Part shown: piece by piece, positions 1 through 8,736 of the stretch
How the letters are laid out: every line of letters starts with the position of its first letter
Position numbering within the stretch: the first letter of the stretch is position 1
Notes under the pieces: model-generated
What the model saw: the letters and a program-made list of their open reading frames with translations, nothing else
Told to the model about the DNA's origin: nothing
Database searches by the model: none
Source: Clostridiaceae bacterium BL-3
GTDB lineage: Bacteria > Bacillota > Clostridia > Clostridiales > Clostridiaceae
Assembly: GCA_902809985.1 (NCBI GenBank)
Contig: CADDXC010000001.1
Coordinates: 2,604,001 to 2,668,000 of the forward strand
Reading direction: 5' to 3'
DNA: 64,000 bases
Program-made: the position numbers and the translations under genes

Positions 1-1026
1 TATAATCTTTGAACCCGATACTATTGCAGGCACATAGGCAGATGTCTTTACAGGTCTGTTAAGTATGGTATCGGGCTGCTGTGCTGTAACAGAAGGCTGC
101 CAGATGTACTGACCGCTTCCGTCTTTAAGTTTTCTTATGGATTTAACAGTTGAGTCATTCATTAAAAATACAGCATTTTTTCTATATGGAGATTTAAGTG
201 AGTAGAATAAATCCATAATCTCATCCAGAGTTATAGCTGCCGCACTTGATGCTGTGACCCCGAGTTCTCCTCCGCCTGTCCCGTTAAATATTCCTGTAGG
301 CTTTCCCGTGCCGTCACCTGTGAAGAAGCTTTCTTCTTCTTTAGCACCGATTCTCCTCGCAAACTCTTTTGCTATATAATTCTCTAAATTAAAAACACTG
401 TCATTAAGAAGTTCCTCGGAAACCTTAATCATAGTGGCCAGTTTATATGCTCCTATTGATACCTGTGAAAATGCATCATCTGATTCCGGAATGGCTCCTT
501 CTTCATCCACCCAGGATGCGGTTCCCTTAGATGCGACCACAGGGATTTTCTTATCCCCCGATGATGTGGTGATTATATTTGCAAGCTGCCTGAATATGTT
601 CTGTTCTTCCAGGCTTTCAATAAGTGTTTTTTCAAACTCGTCCGGTGCAAGGAAACCCCCTTCACTGTCAGTTCCAACCTGCAGTGCATTCTGAATATCA
701 AAACTGCTCTTATTTCTCATGGTTTTCCAGAAAGCACTTTTATACTCATCTGATGCCCTTCCTGTCTTTTCTCCGGAAATGTTTCCACCGGGATTGTTCC
801 TGATTGCACTTGAAGTTGCTTTTGAAAGTTCCAGATCCAGTGCTGCCTGTCTTTCAAGCCTGTCTATTTCCTTTCCCAGGTTTACAACATCGGCTTCCAT
901 CTTTTCGTATGCAGCAGTATCTTCTGCTGATAATAATCTGCTTTCATTTCTCCTGCTGTCCAGAAAAGCCTTTGTACTGTCCCACAATTTAGCTCTCTTT
1001 TCTCTGAGTTCCAATATTTTATTCAT
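1..1026 (-). CDS. Phage major capsid protein, HK97 family (partial, C-terminus off left edge)
   Basis: The minus-strand frame from ATG at 1026 is open to base 1, giving 342 codons of a protein that usually has about 400 residues. The start follows a good GGAGGAATGTAC ribosome site. The first 60 or so residues are charged and helix-forming (NKILELREKRAKLWD onward), which fits the HK97 delta/scaffold domain removed by the prohead protease. The body then reads like an HK97 fold, with GTDSEGGFLAPDEFEKTL, a TGDGTGKPTGIF loop and NRPVKTSAYVP close to the edge. The ClpP-like protease and portal gene lie immediately upstream in transcription, the standard portal-protease-capsid order. The C-terminus cannot be seen. 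Confidence 0.9.
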   Translation of the reverse strand, partial: MNKILELREKRAKLWDSTKAFLDSRRNESRLLSAEDTAAYEKMEADVVNLGKEIDRLERQAALDLELSKATSSAIRNNPGGNISGEKTGRASDEYKSAFWKTMRNKSSFDIQNALQVGTDSEGGFLAPDEFEKTLIESLEEQNIFRQLANIITTSSGDKKIPVVASKGTASWVDEEGAIPESDDAFSQVSIGAYKLATMIKVSEELLNDSVFNLENYIAKEFARRIGAKEEESFFTGDGTGKPTGIFNGTGGGELGVTASSAAAITLDEIMDLFYSLKSPYRKNAVFLMNDSTVKSIRKLKDGSGQYIWQPSVTAQQPDTILNRPVKTSAYVPAIVSGSKII

Positions 1027-1042
1027 GTACATTCCTCCCGAT

Positions 1043-1741
1043 TTAATATTTTAGAAGTTCAAGTCTTTTAAAAAGCTGCTCATACTGTATACCTGTTTCT
1101 GCCACAGGCTTCATTTGTTTCGTCTTCGGTATTTTCCTCATTAATGTGTTGGTGACAGTGACCTTGTCAAATATAAAACCGTCAGTTACATCTTTCTCAG
1201 TATCACCGTACAGAACTTCATCTGCAAAACCAAGCTCCACTGCTTTCTTAGAACTGAACCAGGTTTCAGCATCCATCATCTTTGATATCTTATTTCTAGG
1301 GAGTCCTGTCTTTTGCTCATAGGCATTGATTATACTTTCCTTTACCTCTGACAGCATATCAATCCCACTTTGTAAATCAGATTCTTCCCCAAAAATAACT
1401 GTAGATGGATTATGAATCATCATCATTGCTACCGGTGACATTAATATTTCACTTCCTGCCATAGCAATAACTGATGCCGCGCTGGCTGCTATTCCATCAA
1501 TTTTCACTGTTATCTTACCCTTGTATTCCTTTAGCATTGTGTAAATCTGATTTGCGGCAAAAACATCTCCTCCCGGAGAATTAAGCCATACTGTTATGTC
1601 TCCATCAGAAGCTGTAAGTTCATCCTTAAACTGCCTTGGAGTAATGTCATCATCAAACCAGCTGTCCTGTGCAATATATCCATCAAAATAAAGCGTTCTG
1701 CTTTCTTCATTTTTTACCCAGTTCCAAAATTTACGTTTCAT
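1043..1741 (-). CDS. ClpP-like prohead maturation protease
   Basis: A 232-residue serine protease of the ClpP/crotonase fold, taken to cut the capsid delta domain during prohead maturation. Visible signatures are LNSPGGDVFAANQIY (residues 53-67), the nucleophile region GIAASAASVIAMAGS with the likely catalytic Ser87, and the histidine motif MMMIHNPS with His110. Phage ClpP-like proteases usually lie between portal and capsid, as here. The start overlaps the end of the portal gene by about 11 bases and has a GGAGG site, so the two are probably translationally coupled. Host ClpP is about 195 residues and lacks the C-terminal extension seen here. Confidence 0.9.
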   Translation of the reverse strand: MKRKFWNWVKNEESRTLYFDGYIAQDSWFDDDITPRQFKDELTASDGDITVWLNSPGGDVFAANQIYTMLKEYKGKITVKIDGIAASAASVIAMAGSEILMSPVAMMMIHNPSTVIFGEESDLQSGIDMLSEVKESIINAYEQKTGLPRNKISKMMDAETWFSSKKAVELGFADEVLYGDTEKDVTDGFIFDKVTVTNTLMRKIPKTKQMKPVAETGIQYEQLFKRLELLKY

Positions 1742-2960
1742 TTTCTTTCCTCCATTTTTTCCCTTTTATATATGCCCCGACATCTTCAAGTTTAAGCATA
1801 TTGCCATTCATGGCATATATATCTCCATTTTCAATAGTATTCATATTCTCCAAAGTCCTGACGTCATTTGGACTTAAAAACCCGTTTTGAATTCCTATTG
1901 CATAGCCCTGCATCCTGGAAGCATAATCACCCCTCAGCAGTCCTTCCACTACAAAACTTACAAAATACTCCCTTTTTTCACTTTCAGTAAACAGGGCTTT
2001 ATTAATTGACTGCTCTATTCTCACCAGCCAGGGTCTTATAGTATGGACAACAAAACTAATTGACTGATGCTCTATGTTGCTGAAAGTTGCTTTATCTAAA
2101 TTGGCCACCAGATGCGGAGGGACTCTGAAAATTCTGCAGATTTCCTCTGTCTGAAATTTCCTGGTTTCTAAAAACTGTGCCTGCTCCGGTGGGATACCTA
2201 TGCTCTGAAATTTCATACCTTCTTCAAGAACTGCAACTCTGTGTGAGTTACTGCTTCCCTGATATACACTGTTCCAGCTTTCTCTCACTCTTGCGGGATC
2301 TTTTACTATACCAGGATGCTCAAGTACACCTCCTGGGTTTGCACCGTTTGAAAAGAACTTAGCACCATATTCCTCCGTCGCTATAGCCATACCAATCGCA
2401 TTTTTAGCCATGGCTATTGGAGAATATCCGATTAATCCGTCAAATCCAAGTCCGGGAATATGCAAAACTTCATCAGATCTCAGTGAATAAAGCTTCCCTT
2501 CTTTATTATAAATATAGTAAATTTCTCCCTTATCATTTCTGTCCACTGTCATTTTATCCGGCAGCAGAGGATAAAGAGCAATTACTTTTCCTCTGCCATC
2601 GCGAATAATCTGTGCATAAGCATTTCCCCATAATAAAAGATGACCCGTAAGTGTTTCTCTAAACACAAACGATGTCATCTCAGGGTTTGGTTCATCTGCA
2701 AGAAGATGATATATGGAATGTTCTGTTGCTTTTTCCTTACCATTTTCAGTATGTCTGTAGGTATGAAGCGGCAGTGAAGCTATGGTTTCAGAAAGTATTC
2801 TGACACAGGCATAAACTGCTGTAGTCTGCATTGCAGTTCTTTCGTTTACTGTTTTGCCGCTTGTGGTACTACCAAAGAAAAAGCTGCAGGTACTCCGCCA
2901 AAAGCTGTTTTTTGGACCTGCTCTGGATTCCCAAAGCCTGGATAGTATCGGTATTCTCAT
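1731..2960 (-). CDS. Phage portal protein, HK97 family
   Basis: A 409-residue portal protein that would form the dodecameric DNA entry ring at one capsid vertex and dock the terminase. Recognisable stretches are NERTAMQTTAVYACVRILSE near residues 40-59, LLLWGNAYAQIIRDGRG, the RSDEVLHIPG motif, and the FQTEEICRIFRVPPHL region near residue 270. Length is normal for the family. The start has AGGAGGTAACC just upstream. In the usual arrangement terL would be directly upstream; here a DarT-DarG pair (3032-4715) separates them, so the portal message must read through or start anew after darG. Confidence 0.93.
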   Translation of the reverse strand: MRIPILSRLWESRAGPKNSFWRSTCSFFFGSTTSGKTVNERTAMQTTAVYACVRILSETIASLPLHTYRHTENGKEKATEHSIYHLLADEPNPEMTSFVFRETLTGHLLLWGNAYAQIIRDGRGKVIALYPLLPDKMTVDRNDKGEIYYIYNKEGKLYSLRSDEVLHIPGLGFDGLIGYSPIAMAKNAIGMAIATEEYGAKFFSNGANPGGVLEHPGIVKDPARVRESWNSVYQGSSNSHRVAVLEEGMKFQSIGIPPEQAQFLETRKFQTEEICRIFRVPPHLVANLDKATFSNIEHQSISFVVHTIRPWLVRIEQSINKALFTESEKREYFVSFVVEGLLRGDYASRMQGYAIGIQNGFLSPNDVRTLENMNTIENGDIYAMNGNMLKLEDVGAYIKGKKWRKENET

Positions 2961-3031
2961 AGTGGTTACCTCCTAAAAATGAGTATGAAAAAAGCACCTG
3001 TTTAACAGATGCTAGACTTAATAATTAAAAT

Positions 3032-4090
3032 TTAACACTCTTCAAGCTTTAATGCTACTACTCTACTTAACCTATCTACAATGCTATATCCAGTTAAAGT
3101 CTTTTCAATAATATTAGAGTTATACAGCTTATCTACGCCATCTAAAATATTCTCATTTGAAAATCTTTTTGCCTTATCTTCTGACCATTGCTTAAAATCT
3201 TTCAAAATTTCATCTCTGGATAAAGATTTCTGTTCCTCTATCAAAAATACAATTGTTGATAAACATTCTAACTCATGATTTGTTTTAATAGAATTTACAT
3301 AATCCGCTGCTTCATCAATAAAAGGTAACAGCTGATTTAATTTTCTTTCTATATTACTACTTACTATTTTATTATATAAAATTCTATATGCTTCTTCTGT
3401 ACTTTTTACATTATGATATTTTTGAAATTCTTTAATATTTCTGCTAATTATATATATAGAATTATCATAAGGTCCATATTTATGTCTTCTAAAATTAAAG
3501 TAAGGTTGGTTAGAAAATATGTTTATAAAATAAGCCGTTTTTTGCAGTCTAAGTGAATTAAATCTATTCAGCCGTTTTTTTATTTCCATGAGAACAAGTG
3601 CTGACATACTCAATTTAGGTTCAACCGATGGTTGTGAAACATAGTTTTTAGATGGTTCATAAATATATATTTGTATATCATCAGATATCACAGACAATTT
3701 TTGCTCGAGTAAATATTTCACTTCATTCCATATAAGCCCGCCATTGCCACTACCTAATGGTGGAATAGCAATAGTTCTAATATTCAGCTTATTAATCAAT
3801 TTTATTAATTCATCAAGTCCATCTGCAATATACTCCATCTTAGACTTTGCTCTCCATTTATTTTTAGTAGGAAAATTTATAATAATTTTTCCTCTTTCTT
3901 TAAAATAATGTAACTTTCCTACCGTAAGTTCGCCTCTATTACACGCTTTAACATAATCCTTATTATTTTCAGGATATTGTAATTTAAATTGATAAGCTAT
4001 TCCTTTTCCCATGTATCCTTCACAATTTACAGTATTAACCAAAGCTTCTGCTGCTGATTTTAATAAATCTCCTGCTGTATAAATAATCAT
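3032..4090 (-). CDS. darG: DarG-like macrodomain antitoxin (DNA ADP-ribosylglycohydrolase)
   Basis: A 352-residue protein with an N-terminal macrodomain (about 1-150). Characteristic residues are TAGDLLKSAAEALVNTVNCE, GYMGKGIAYQFK and the PPLGSGNGGL loop that binds ADP-ribose. Known DarG proteins remove ADP-ribose from DNA with this domain and neutralise DarT with a C-terminal domain; residues 160-350 here match that second part by position and size (LRLQKTAYFINIFSNQPY, RRHKYGPYDNSIYI). It lies 34 bases downstream of the DarT-like toxin with its own GGGGGTG ribosome site. The pair is visibly more AT-rich than the flanking terminase and portal genes, suggesting separate acquisition. Assignment is by motif and gene pairing. 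Confidence 0.85.
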   Translation of the reverse strand: MIIYTAGDLLKSAAEALVNTVNCEGYMGKGIAYQFKLQYPENNKDYVKACNRGELTVGKLHYFKERGKIIINFPTKNKWRAKSKMEYIADGLDELIKLINKLNIRTIAIPPLGSGNGGLIWNEVKYLLEQKLSVISDDIQIYIYEPSKNYVSQPSVEPKLSMSALVLMEIKKRLNRFNSLRLQKTAYFINIFSNQPYFNFRRHKYGPYDNSIYIISRNIKEFQKYHNVKSTEEAYRILYNKIVSSNIERKLNQLLPFIDEAADYVNSIKTNHELECLSTIVFLIEEQKSLSRDEILKDFKQWSEDKAKRFSNENILDGVDKLYNSNIIEKTLTGYSIVDRLSRVVALKLEEC

Positions 4091-4124
4091 ATTTTCACCC
4101 CCTTTAATATATTTTTAATTTAAT

Positions 4125-4715
4125 CTAAAACCAGTTTTGAATATCGACAAACGGTGGAGGAAATTGTATATTATTATTTTCTAACTTTTCTTCTACTAAT
4201 GATTTAACCTTTTCACTTTTAACATAAATGCAATGAAACCAATTAACTGGTATTTTTAAATCGGTTAAGCATTCAGCCATTTTAACATGTTTAACATAAT
4301 CATTATTTACTCCAACAGTTTTCATTGTATCCCAATCTATCTCATTAAATCCTTCATCATAGTCTAATAATCTGCATTCCTGTATAGAGAGAGGATGTTC
4401 AGGCAATATCTTAAATTTATTGCATTTTGCTAATTCTCGTGTGATGCATATATATATGAACTCTTCTCCTTCATAAGTATGCTTAACTGCTACATCAAAA
4501 GACGAATATGGATGAAAGTGAAACGGAATATAGCCATCTAATCCAAGCTGTATTCGCTTTGATATAATTTCTTGATCAGCAACATCTGAAAAACTTATAT
4601 TAGTATCTTTTACAACTTTTCTTGATAATAAACCATTTTCTAAAATAGAATCTAAATTATTCAATCTTGTTAAATGATAAAGCAACTTCCCCTCTTTAAC
4701 ATTTCCTAATCCCAC
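4125..4715 (-). CDS. darT: DarT-like DNA ADP-ribosyltransferase toxin (DUF4433)
   Basis: A 196-residue toxin of the DarT family, which uses NAD to ADP-ribosylate bases in single-stranded DNA and blocks replication. The N-terminus has the YHLTRLNNLDSILENGLLSR signature with His14. Arg54 lies in ISKRIQLG, then IPFHFHPYSSFDVAV, and Glu148 in KMAECLTD, matching the family's His-Arg-Glu arrangement. The start is a GTG codon preceded by a GGGGG site; no ATG fits better. It is transcribed first, followed by the DarG antitoxin, the usual order. DarTG pairs are known phage-defence modules; in a prophage this would be a cargo gene protecting the lysogen. Catalytic residues look intact. Confidence 0.85.
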   Translation of the reverse strand: MGLGNVKEGKLLYHLTRLNNLDSILENGLLSRKVVKDTNISFSDVADQEIISKRIQLGLDGYIPFHFHPYSSFDVAVKHTYEGEEFIYICITRELAKCNKFKILPEHPLSIQECRLLDYDEGFNEIDWDTMKTVGVNNDYVKHVKMAECLTDLKIPVNWFHCIYVKSEKVKSLVEEKLENNNIQFPPPFVDIQNWF

Positions 4716-4786
4716 AGTAAAAATTCCCCCAACATACGAAATATATGAATAAACTGTACTAATTATATAAATATTAATTTATATAT

Positions 4787-4795
4787 ATTATAACA
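4787..4795 (-). promoter_or_regulatory. Extended -10 promoter candidate for darT-darG
   Basis: Read on the minus strand this is TGTTATAAT, a perfect -10 with an upstream TGn, about 72 bases before the darT GTG. No convincing -35 is seen. The whole 4716-4840 gap is extremely AT-rich. It suggests the pair has its own constitutive promoter independent of phage late transcription; this is inference from sequence only. Confidence 0.4.
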
Positions 4796-4840
4796 TAAAT
4801 TTATTACAGCTATATTAATAATTTTTGGTTTAATAAATAT

Positions 4841-6385
4841 CTACAAAACCAGAATCCCTCTATCATCATAAACACTGCTCTTATTCTCATTTCTAACAGC
4901 TCTGTCCAATGCCATAACAAGTGCCACTACACCATCAATTTTTTCTGTGCTTTTTTCTTTATCCGGCTTTATATTTCCTGCCGGGTCAGTTTTGACATAG
5001 ATATTATCCATCATCCACCTGAGCACTGGATTTCCTCCATGTGCTATTTTCTTCTCTAGTGTTAACTTCATTAATTCCTTGGAAGATGGAGACATATCCT
5101 TATATCCCTGTCCGAAAGGAATTACTGTAAATCCCATACCATCAAGATTCTGTACCATCTGCACAGCTCCCCACCTGTCAAAAGCTATTTCTTTAATGTT
5201 ATACTTTTTACCGAGTTGTTCAATAAAGGTTTCTATAAATCCATAATGGACCACATTACCTTCAGTAGTTTTTATATAGTCCTGCTTTTCCCACACATCA
5301 TAAGGTACATGATCTCTTCTCACTCTTAACTTTAGATTATCATCTGGTATCCAAAAGAATGGTAAAACCATATATTTTTCATCTGTTGTTCTTGGCGGGA
5401 ATACCAGAACAAAAGCAGTAATATCAGTAGTGCTTGAAAGATCAAGTCCCCCGTAACATTCTCTGCCCTTCAGTAAATCCATATCTATACTAAAATCACA
5501 CTCATCCCATTTATCCATCTGCATCCAGCGGGTTGACTGCTTTACCCACTGATTTAATCTTAGCTGACGGAATATATTTTCCTCAGCTGGATTTTCCTTC
5601 GCACTATTATAGGCATTTCTGACTTTTTCTATATCAATGGTGTGGTCAAGAGATGGGTTGGCTTTATACCAGTTTTTCTCATCGCTCCAGTCATCACTAT
5701 CACCTATGCCATAAATAACCGGATAAAAAATTGGATCTATTTTTCTGCCTTCTATTATATCCAGTGCCTTTTGGTGCTGTTCAAAGCATATGGAATTTCT
5801 GTCCGTGCCTGCTGTAGTTATGAGAAAAAATAAAGGCTGCAGCCTTGCATCTCCTGAACCTTTTGTCATAACGTCAAATAAATCCCTGTTAGGCTGTGCA
5901 TGCAGCTCATCAAAAACAACTGCATGGACATTGAGACCGTGTTTTGTATAGGCTTCAGCTGAAAGTACCTGGTAGAAGCTATTTGTAGGTTTGTATACCA
6001 GTCTTTTTACTGACATTATCGGTTTTATTCTTTTCTTAAGAGCTGGACACTGATCAATCATATCTACTGCCACATCAAATACGATTGATGCCTGCTGCCT
6101 GTCAGATGCACACCCATAAACCTCAGCTCCCCATTCATTGTCCCCGCAGGTCATATAAAGTGCCACTGCTGCTGCAAGCTCACTTTTTCCGTTTTTCTTT
6201 GGGATCTCTATATAAGCAGTATTATACTGACGATATCCGTTTTCTTTGACATTACCAAATACATCTCTGATTATTTTATCCTGCCAGGGAAGCAGATCAA
6301 AAGGCACCCCTCTCCACTGTCCTTTTGTGTGTCTGAGACATTTTATGAAATTCACCGTTCGCAGTGCTTTTACTTCATCATACAT
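4841..6385 (-). CDS. terL: Phage terminase large subunit
   Basis: A 514-residue packaging motor and nuclease. The ATPase has the Walker A-like IPKKNGKSELAAAVALY (Lys67) and Walker B HAVVFDELHAQPN (Asp159-Glu160), followed by the LITTAGT coupling motif. The C-terminal nuclease opens with YGGLDLSSTTDITAFVLVFP and has later acidic residues near DGVVALVMALDRA. Length fits the P27/HK97-type clade. The start abuts the stop of the small subunit gene, so the pair is translationally coupled. Downstream is the DarTG insertion rather than the portal gene. Confidence 0.95.
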   Translation of the reverse strand: MYDEVKALRTVNFIKCLRHTKGQWRGVPFDLLPWQDKIIRDVFGNVKENGYRQYNTAYIEIPKKNGKSELAAAVALYMTCGDNEWGAEVYGCASDRQQASIVFDVAVDMIDQCPALKKRIKPIMSVKRLVYKPTNSFYQVLSAEAYTKHGLNVHAVVFDELHAQPNRDLFDVMTKGSGDARLQPLFFLITTAGTDRNSICFEQHQKALDIIEGRKIDPIFYPVIYGIGDSDDWSDEKNWYKANPSLDHTIDIEKVRNAYNSAKENPAEENIFRQLRLNQWVKQSTRWMQMDKWDECDFSIDMDLLKGRECYGGLDLSSTTDITAFVLVFPPRTTDEKYMVLPFFWIPDDNLKLRVRRDHVPYDVWEKQDYIKTTEGNVVHYGFIETFIEQLGKKYNIKEIAFDRWGAVQMVQNLDGMGFTVIPFGQGYKDMSPSSKELMKLTLEKKIAHGGNPVLRWMMDNIYVKTDPAGNIKPDKEKSTEKIDGVVALVMALDRAVRNENKSSVYDDRGILVL

Positions 6386-6862
6386 CTATTTCACCACTTC
6401 TCTCAGCATCATTTCCATAGGATCATTAACCTCATCATTTCCTTTATCTGCAACAATCCTGCTCCTTGAGGAAGGCGTAAGTCCAAACTGTTCACAGAAC
6501 TTAATCATAATTTTAAGATAGGTCTGGGCAATAGATACCTGCGGCACCTGCTGCCAATATCCGCTTGGTGTTTTTATAATAGTTCCGTGTCTTGATATGA
6601 ATTCCTCCGCCTCTCTCCAGCGTGCATAAGCCTCGCAGTATCCTGCAAAAGCCGCCATATCAACTTCTGTCAGCACTCCAAGTTTCTCAAGCTGTTTTGC
6701 CGTCCTTCTCCATTCTTTTTTAGCTTCTTTATCCAGCCAGGTTGGGCATTTCGGTGCTCTTTTTTCAGGCTTTGGCTCAAATTCATTAAGCGGTCTTTTT
6801 CCCGGATTGCCTTCAAGCTGTTTTATAAGAGTTGGCTTTGGTTTTCTTCCCCTCTGTGCCAT
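6386..6862 (-). CDS. terS: Phage terminase small subunit, P27 family
   Basis: About 158 residues, recognised by MAQRGRKPKPTLIKQLEGNP and GKRPLNEFEPKPE at the N-terminus and the WRRTAKQLEKLGVLTEVDMA helices. This family binds the packaging site and hands DNA to the large subunit. I place the start at the ATG at 6862, which has a GGGGGTG site six bases upstream, rather than five codons earlier. A hairpin with a T-rich tail lies just upstream (6897-6923). The HNH nuclease gene that usually sits next to terS is about 4 kb away here, separated by a block of modification and unknown genes. Confidence 0.88.
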   Translation of the reverse strand: MAQRGRKPKPTLIKQLEGNPGKRPLNEFEPKPEKRAPKCPTWLDKEAKKEWRRTAKQLEKLGVLTEVDMAAFAGYCEAYARWREAEEFISRHGTIIKTPSGYWQQVPQVSIAQTYLKIMIKFCEQFGLTPSSRSRIVADKGNDEVNDPMEMMLREVVK

Positions 6863-6896
6863 AAGTTTCACCCCCAATCTTTAAAATTCATCATAA

Positions 6897-6923
6897 GAAA
6901 AGAGCCTACTTTCTTTGTAAGCT
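6897..6923 (-). terminator. Weak hairpin terminator between DUF5049 gene and terS
   Basis: On the minus strand GAGCTTAC pairs with GTAGGCTC (one G-U) around a 6-base loop, followed by CTTTTCTT. It lies within 40 bases of the terS start, so it may be an attenuator between the modification block and packaging genes rather than a full stop. Confidence 0.45.
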
Positions 6924-6938
6924 CCTATAAAACCAATC

Positions 6939-7118
6939 TTATTTCTGCCCGGTTAATATGAAATTCGAATACTTCTGCTTATGCTCTTCTAAGAAATATG
7001 CCAGTTCATAAAATTTCCTATTATAGGCTTCCTTCTGAATATTAACAATATCAAACATATTGTACTTTCCATCTTCTCTTATTGATAAAATCTGCCCTGC
7101 AATCTTTTCACTCATCAT
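6939..7118 (-). CDS. Small DUF5049-like phage protein
   Basis: A protein of about 59 residues starting MMSEKIAGQILSIREDG and ending YSNFILTGQK. The pattern (ILSIREDG, NMFDIVNIQ, FYELAYFLEEH, FILTG) matches small phage proteins I know as DUF5049; no function is established. The start at 7118 has GAGG ten bases upstream, better than the earlier TTG. It is the last gene of a tight block with the Cys-rich protein, cyclotransferase and amidoligase, so it may belong to the same accessory function. Confidence 0.65.
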   Translation of the reverse strand: MMSEKIAGQILSIREDGKYNMFDIVNIQKEAYNRKFYELAYFLEEHKQKYSNFILTGQK

Positions 7119-7124
7119 TTTCAA

Positions 7125-7331
7125 TTAACCTCTTATACCTTTGTAGTTATAATTACCTTTTTTGATTTCTTCATGGTCAGCTTTTACTGCCTTATCATAA
7201 TCCTTATCCTTCTTTTCCTTTTCAGAGCAGGCCATGCAGATGCACTCTGTATTGAACATTGACATTATTCTACCTTTCTCTAAGGAACCTCCGCACCTGT
7301 CACAGGTTTCCTGTGTAAAAAATTTATCCAT
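7125..7331 (-). CDS. Small Cys-rich, probably zinc-binding protein
   Basis: A 68-residue protein with two Cys pairs, CDRCGG at residues 10-15 and CICMAC at about 30-35, spaced to bind one zinc ion. A highly charged tail (EKEKKDKDYDKAVKADHEEIKK) follows. The start has a GAGGAGG site and overlaps the end of the cyclotransferase gene by a few bases, indicating coupled translation. Proteins of this shape are common next to phage gamma-glutamylcyclotransferase genes. No catalytic motif is visible; an adaptor or nucleic-acid-binding role is only a guess. Confidence 0.7.
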   Translation of the reverse strand: MDKFFTQETCDRCGGSLEKGRIMSMFNTECICMACSEKEKKDKDYDKAVKADHEEIKKGNYNYKGIRG

Positions 7332-7794
7332 GGCTGCCTCCTCTTAGTTCAGATAAACATTCTGAATACGCAATCTCAAGAGTTTTCAAATCAATTTTGT
7401 TGTCAGAGTATCCTCTGGCAATTACTCCAAAATAGTATTCTGTAGGAGCCGCCGGCACATCTGCATATTCATCTGCCATAACATAAAACATAGCTCCTTT
7501 TGATTTATGTCCCAACTTCACTTTAATCTGTTTTTTGATATAAAGGTTCGGGAAACCCTCATACAGATCAAGTGCTCTTTCACAATCTCCAGTTATTTTC
7601 CATAAAACCACAGGCACTGATTTATCACCGCAGGGTTCAATGTTTGCAACTCCCTTATATTTTCCTCTGAAGGTCAGTTTATACCCTTCGAGTGTTCCAT
7701 TTCCTACAACCTTAGCTTTTGGACACCTGCAGTTCATCTGTTTCAGATTCATATTTGAACCGTAGGCACCATAAAGTTTCGTTTTTTCCGGCAT
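7324..7794 (-). CDS. Gamma-glutamylcyclotransferase-like (AIG2/GGCT fold) protein
   Basis: About 156 residues. The fold signature is KLYGAYGSNMNLKQM near the N-terminus (substrate-binding YGSN loop) and ALDLYEGFPNLY with the family's conserved Glu in YEGFP. GGCT enzymes release 5-oxoproline from gamma-glutamyl amides. I start it at ATG 7794, which has AAGGAG ten bases upstream; the longer frame starting at 7866 runs back into the amidoligase gene. The immediate upstream neighbour is an amidoligase. This pairing is a known phage and bacterial neighbourhood thought to make and break an isopeptide-type amide, so the two probably act on the same substrate, which is unknown. Confidence 0.85.
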   Translation of the reverse strand: MPEKTKLYGAYGSNMNLKQMNCRCPKAKVVGNGTLEGYKLTFRGKYKGVANIEPCGDKSVPVVLWKITGDCERALDLYEGFPNLYIKKQIKVKLGHKSKGAMFYVMADEYADVPAAPTEYYFGVIARGYSDNKIDLKTLEIAYSECLSELRGGSHG

Positions 7795-7825
7795 TTTCTC
7801 ATTTCTCCTTTGCAACAATTTAGTT

Positions 7826-8734
7826 TCAGGCAGCTTTTGGATTTCTCCAGGCTGAATTCCCGTCAAGTGATTTCATAAGATGGCGTCTGCAGTTTTTAAA
7901 TTCATCACCTATAAGTCCGAGTCTCAAAAGCCAGCACCTGAAGGTGTACTTTTCATTGTCCGTATGTGTGCGTTTTGCCATCGCCCTCTTCTGAACTAAT
8001 GCCTGATGGCTTACTGCCAGGCAGAAAACAATGTAACTTCTGATTTTTCCTGCGTGCATAGTTCCGTTAAAAAGTCTGAATTCAATGGTACCTCTGGTAA
8101 AAGTACTGTGAAGGTTAAGGCCGTGATACCTGCTAGTATGGTAATGGCGTTCCCTGCTTTCAACGCCATAGCCGCTGTACCAGATATCGGCAAGTTTTTC
8201 TAAAGTCTTGGGCTTTTTTATATTTATGGTTTCAATCAAATCCTCATTGATCTTCTTGCAGTATCTGACTCTTTCCGGATCAATTTCAAGGCTTTTGTAA
8301 ATTAAATCTTCCTTTGAAGCCATGAGGTTAACCAGATTCTTTAATGTACCGGGAGTATGCTTCTCCGCTCCTATGTGAATGTGAATACCGCATTTAAGCC
8401 TGCTTTCGCTGACTGCACCTATATGCCGCAGTTTTCTTATAAGTTCCTGCAAAGTTTCTATATCCTTATCATACTTTAGAATAGGTGTTACAAGTTCTAC
8501 GCTGTAGCTTCTGTCTGCCGGAACAAGTGTTCCTTTTTCATTTTTCATTGTCCGGATACTAGCGTCACTCATTATTTTCCAAACTCTGCTGTCTTGTGCT
8601 GTTACCTTGTAAGTATCATAGCTGTCATATACTCTTCTGATTTTTCCTTTGAGAAATTCTGAAACAATTTCAGCAGCTTTTGATCTGGTTATTCCTGTCA
8701 TTTCAATCTCCACGCCGATTGTCTGATTCTTCAA
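7826..8734 (-). CDS. Amidoligase family (glutamine synthetase-like COOH-NH2 ligase) protein
   Basis: A 302-residue protein. The glutamine-synthetase-like fold shows as NQTIGVEIEMTGI near the N-terminus (metal-binding Glu residues), SVELVTPIL, CGIHIHIGAEKHT and, toward the end, RGTIEFRLFNGTMHAGKI. These proteins are predicted to ligate an amine to a carboxyl group using ATP. The product may be a modified peptide or small molecule; I see no clear acceptor encoded nearby apart from the small genes downstream. It is followed directly by the GGCT gene and preceded by a short ORF. Start chosen by the MKNQT methionine just after the previous gene. Confidence 0.82.
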   Translation of the reverse strand: MKNQTIGVEIEMTGITRSKAAEIVSEFLKGKIRRVYDSYDTYKVTAQDSRVWKIMSDASIRTMKNEKGTLVPADRSYSVELVTPILKYDKDIETLQELIRKLRHIGAVSESRLKCGIHIHIGAEKHTPGTLKNLVNLMASKEDLIYKSLEIDPERVRYCKKINEDLIETINIKKPKTLEKLADIWYSGYGVESRERHYHTSRYHGLNLHSTFTRGTIEFRLFNGTMHAGKIRSYIVFCLAVSHQALVQKRAMAKRTHTDNEKYTFRCWLLRLGLIGDEFKNCRRHLMKSLDGNSAWRNPKAA

Positions 8735-8736
8735 GC

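Noticed and set aside
7795-7866. Longer N-terminus for the cyclotransferase
   Set aside because: The extension runs back into the amidoligase gene and the internal ATG at 7794 has a clear AAGGAG site.
8011-8193. 60-residue minus-strand frame in the amidoligase gene
   Set aside because: It lies wholly inside the amidoligase gene in another frame and has no ribosome site.
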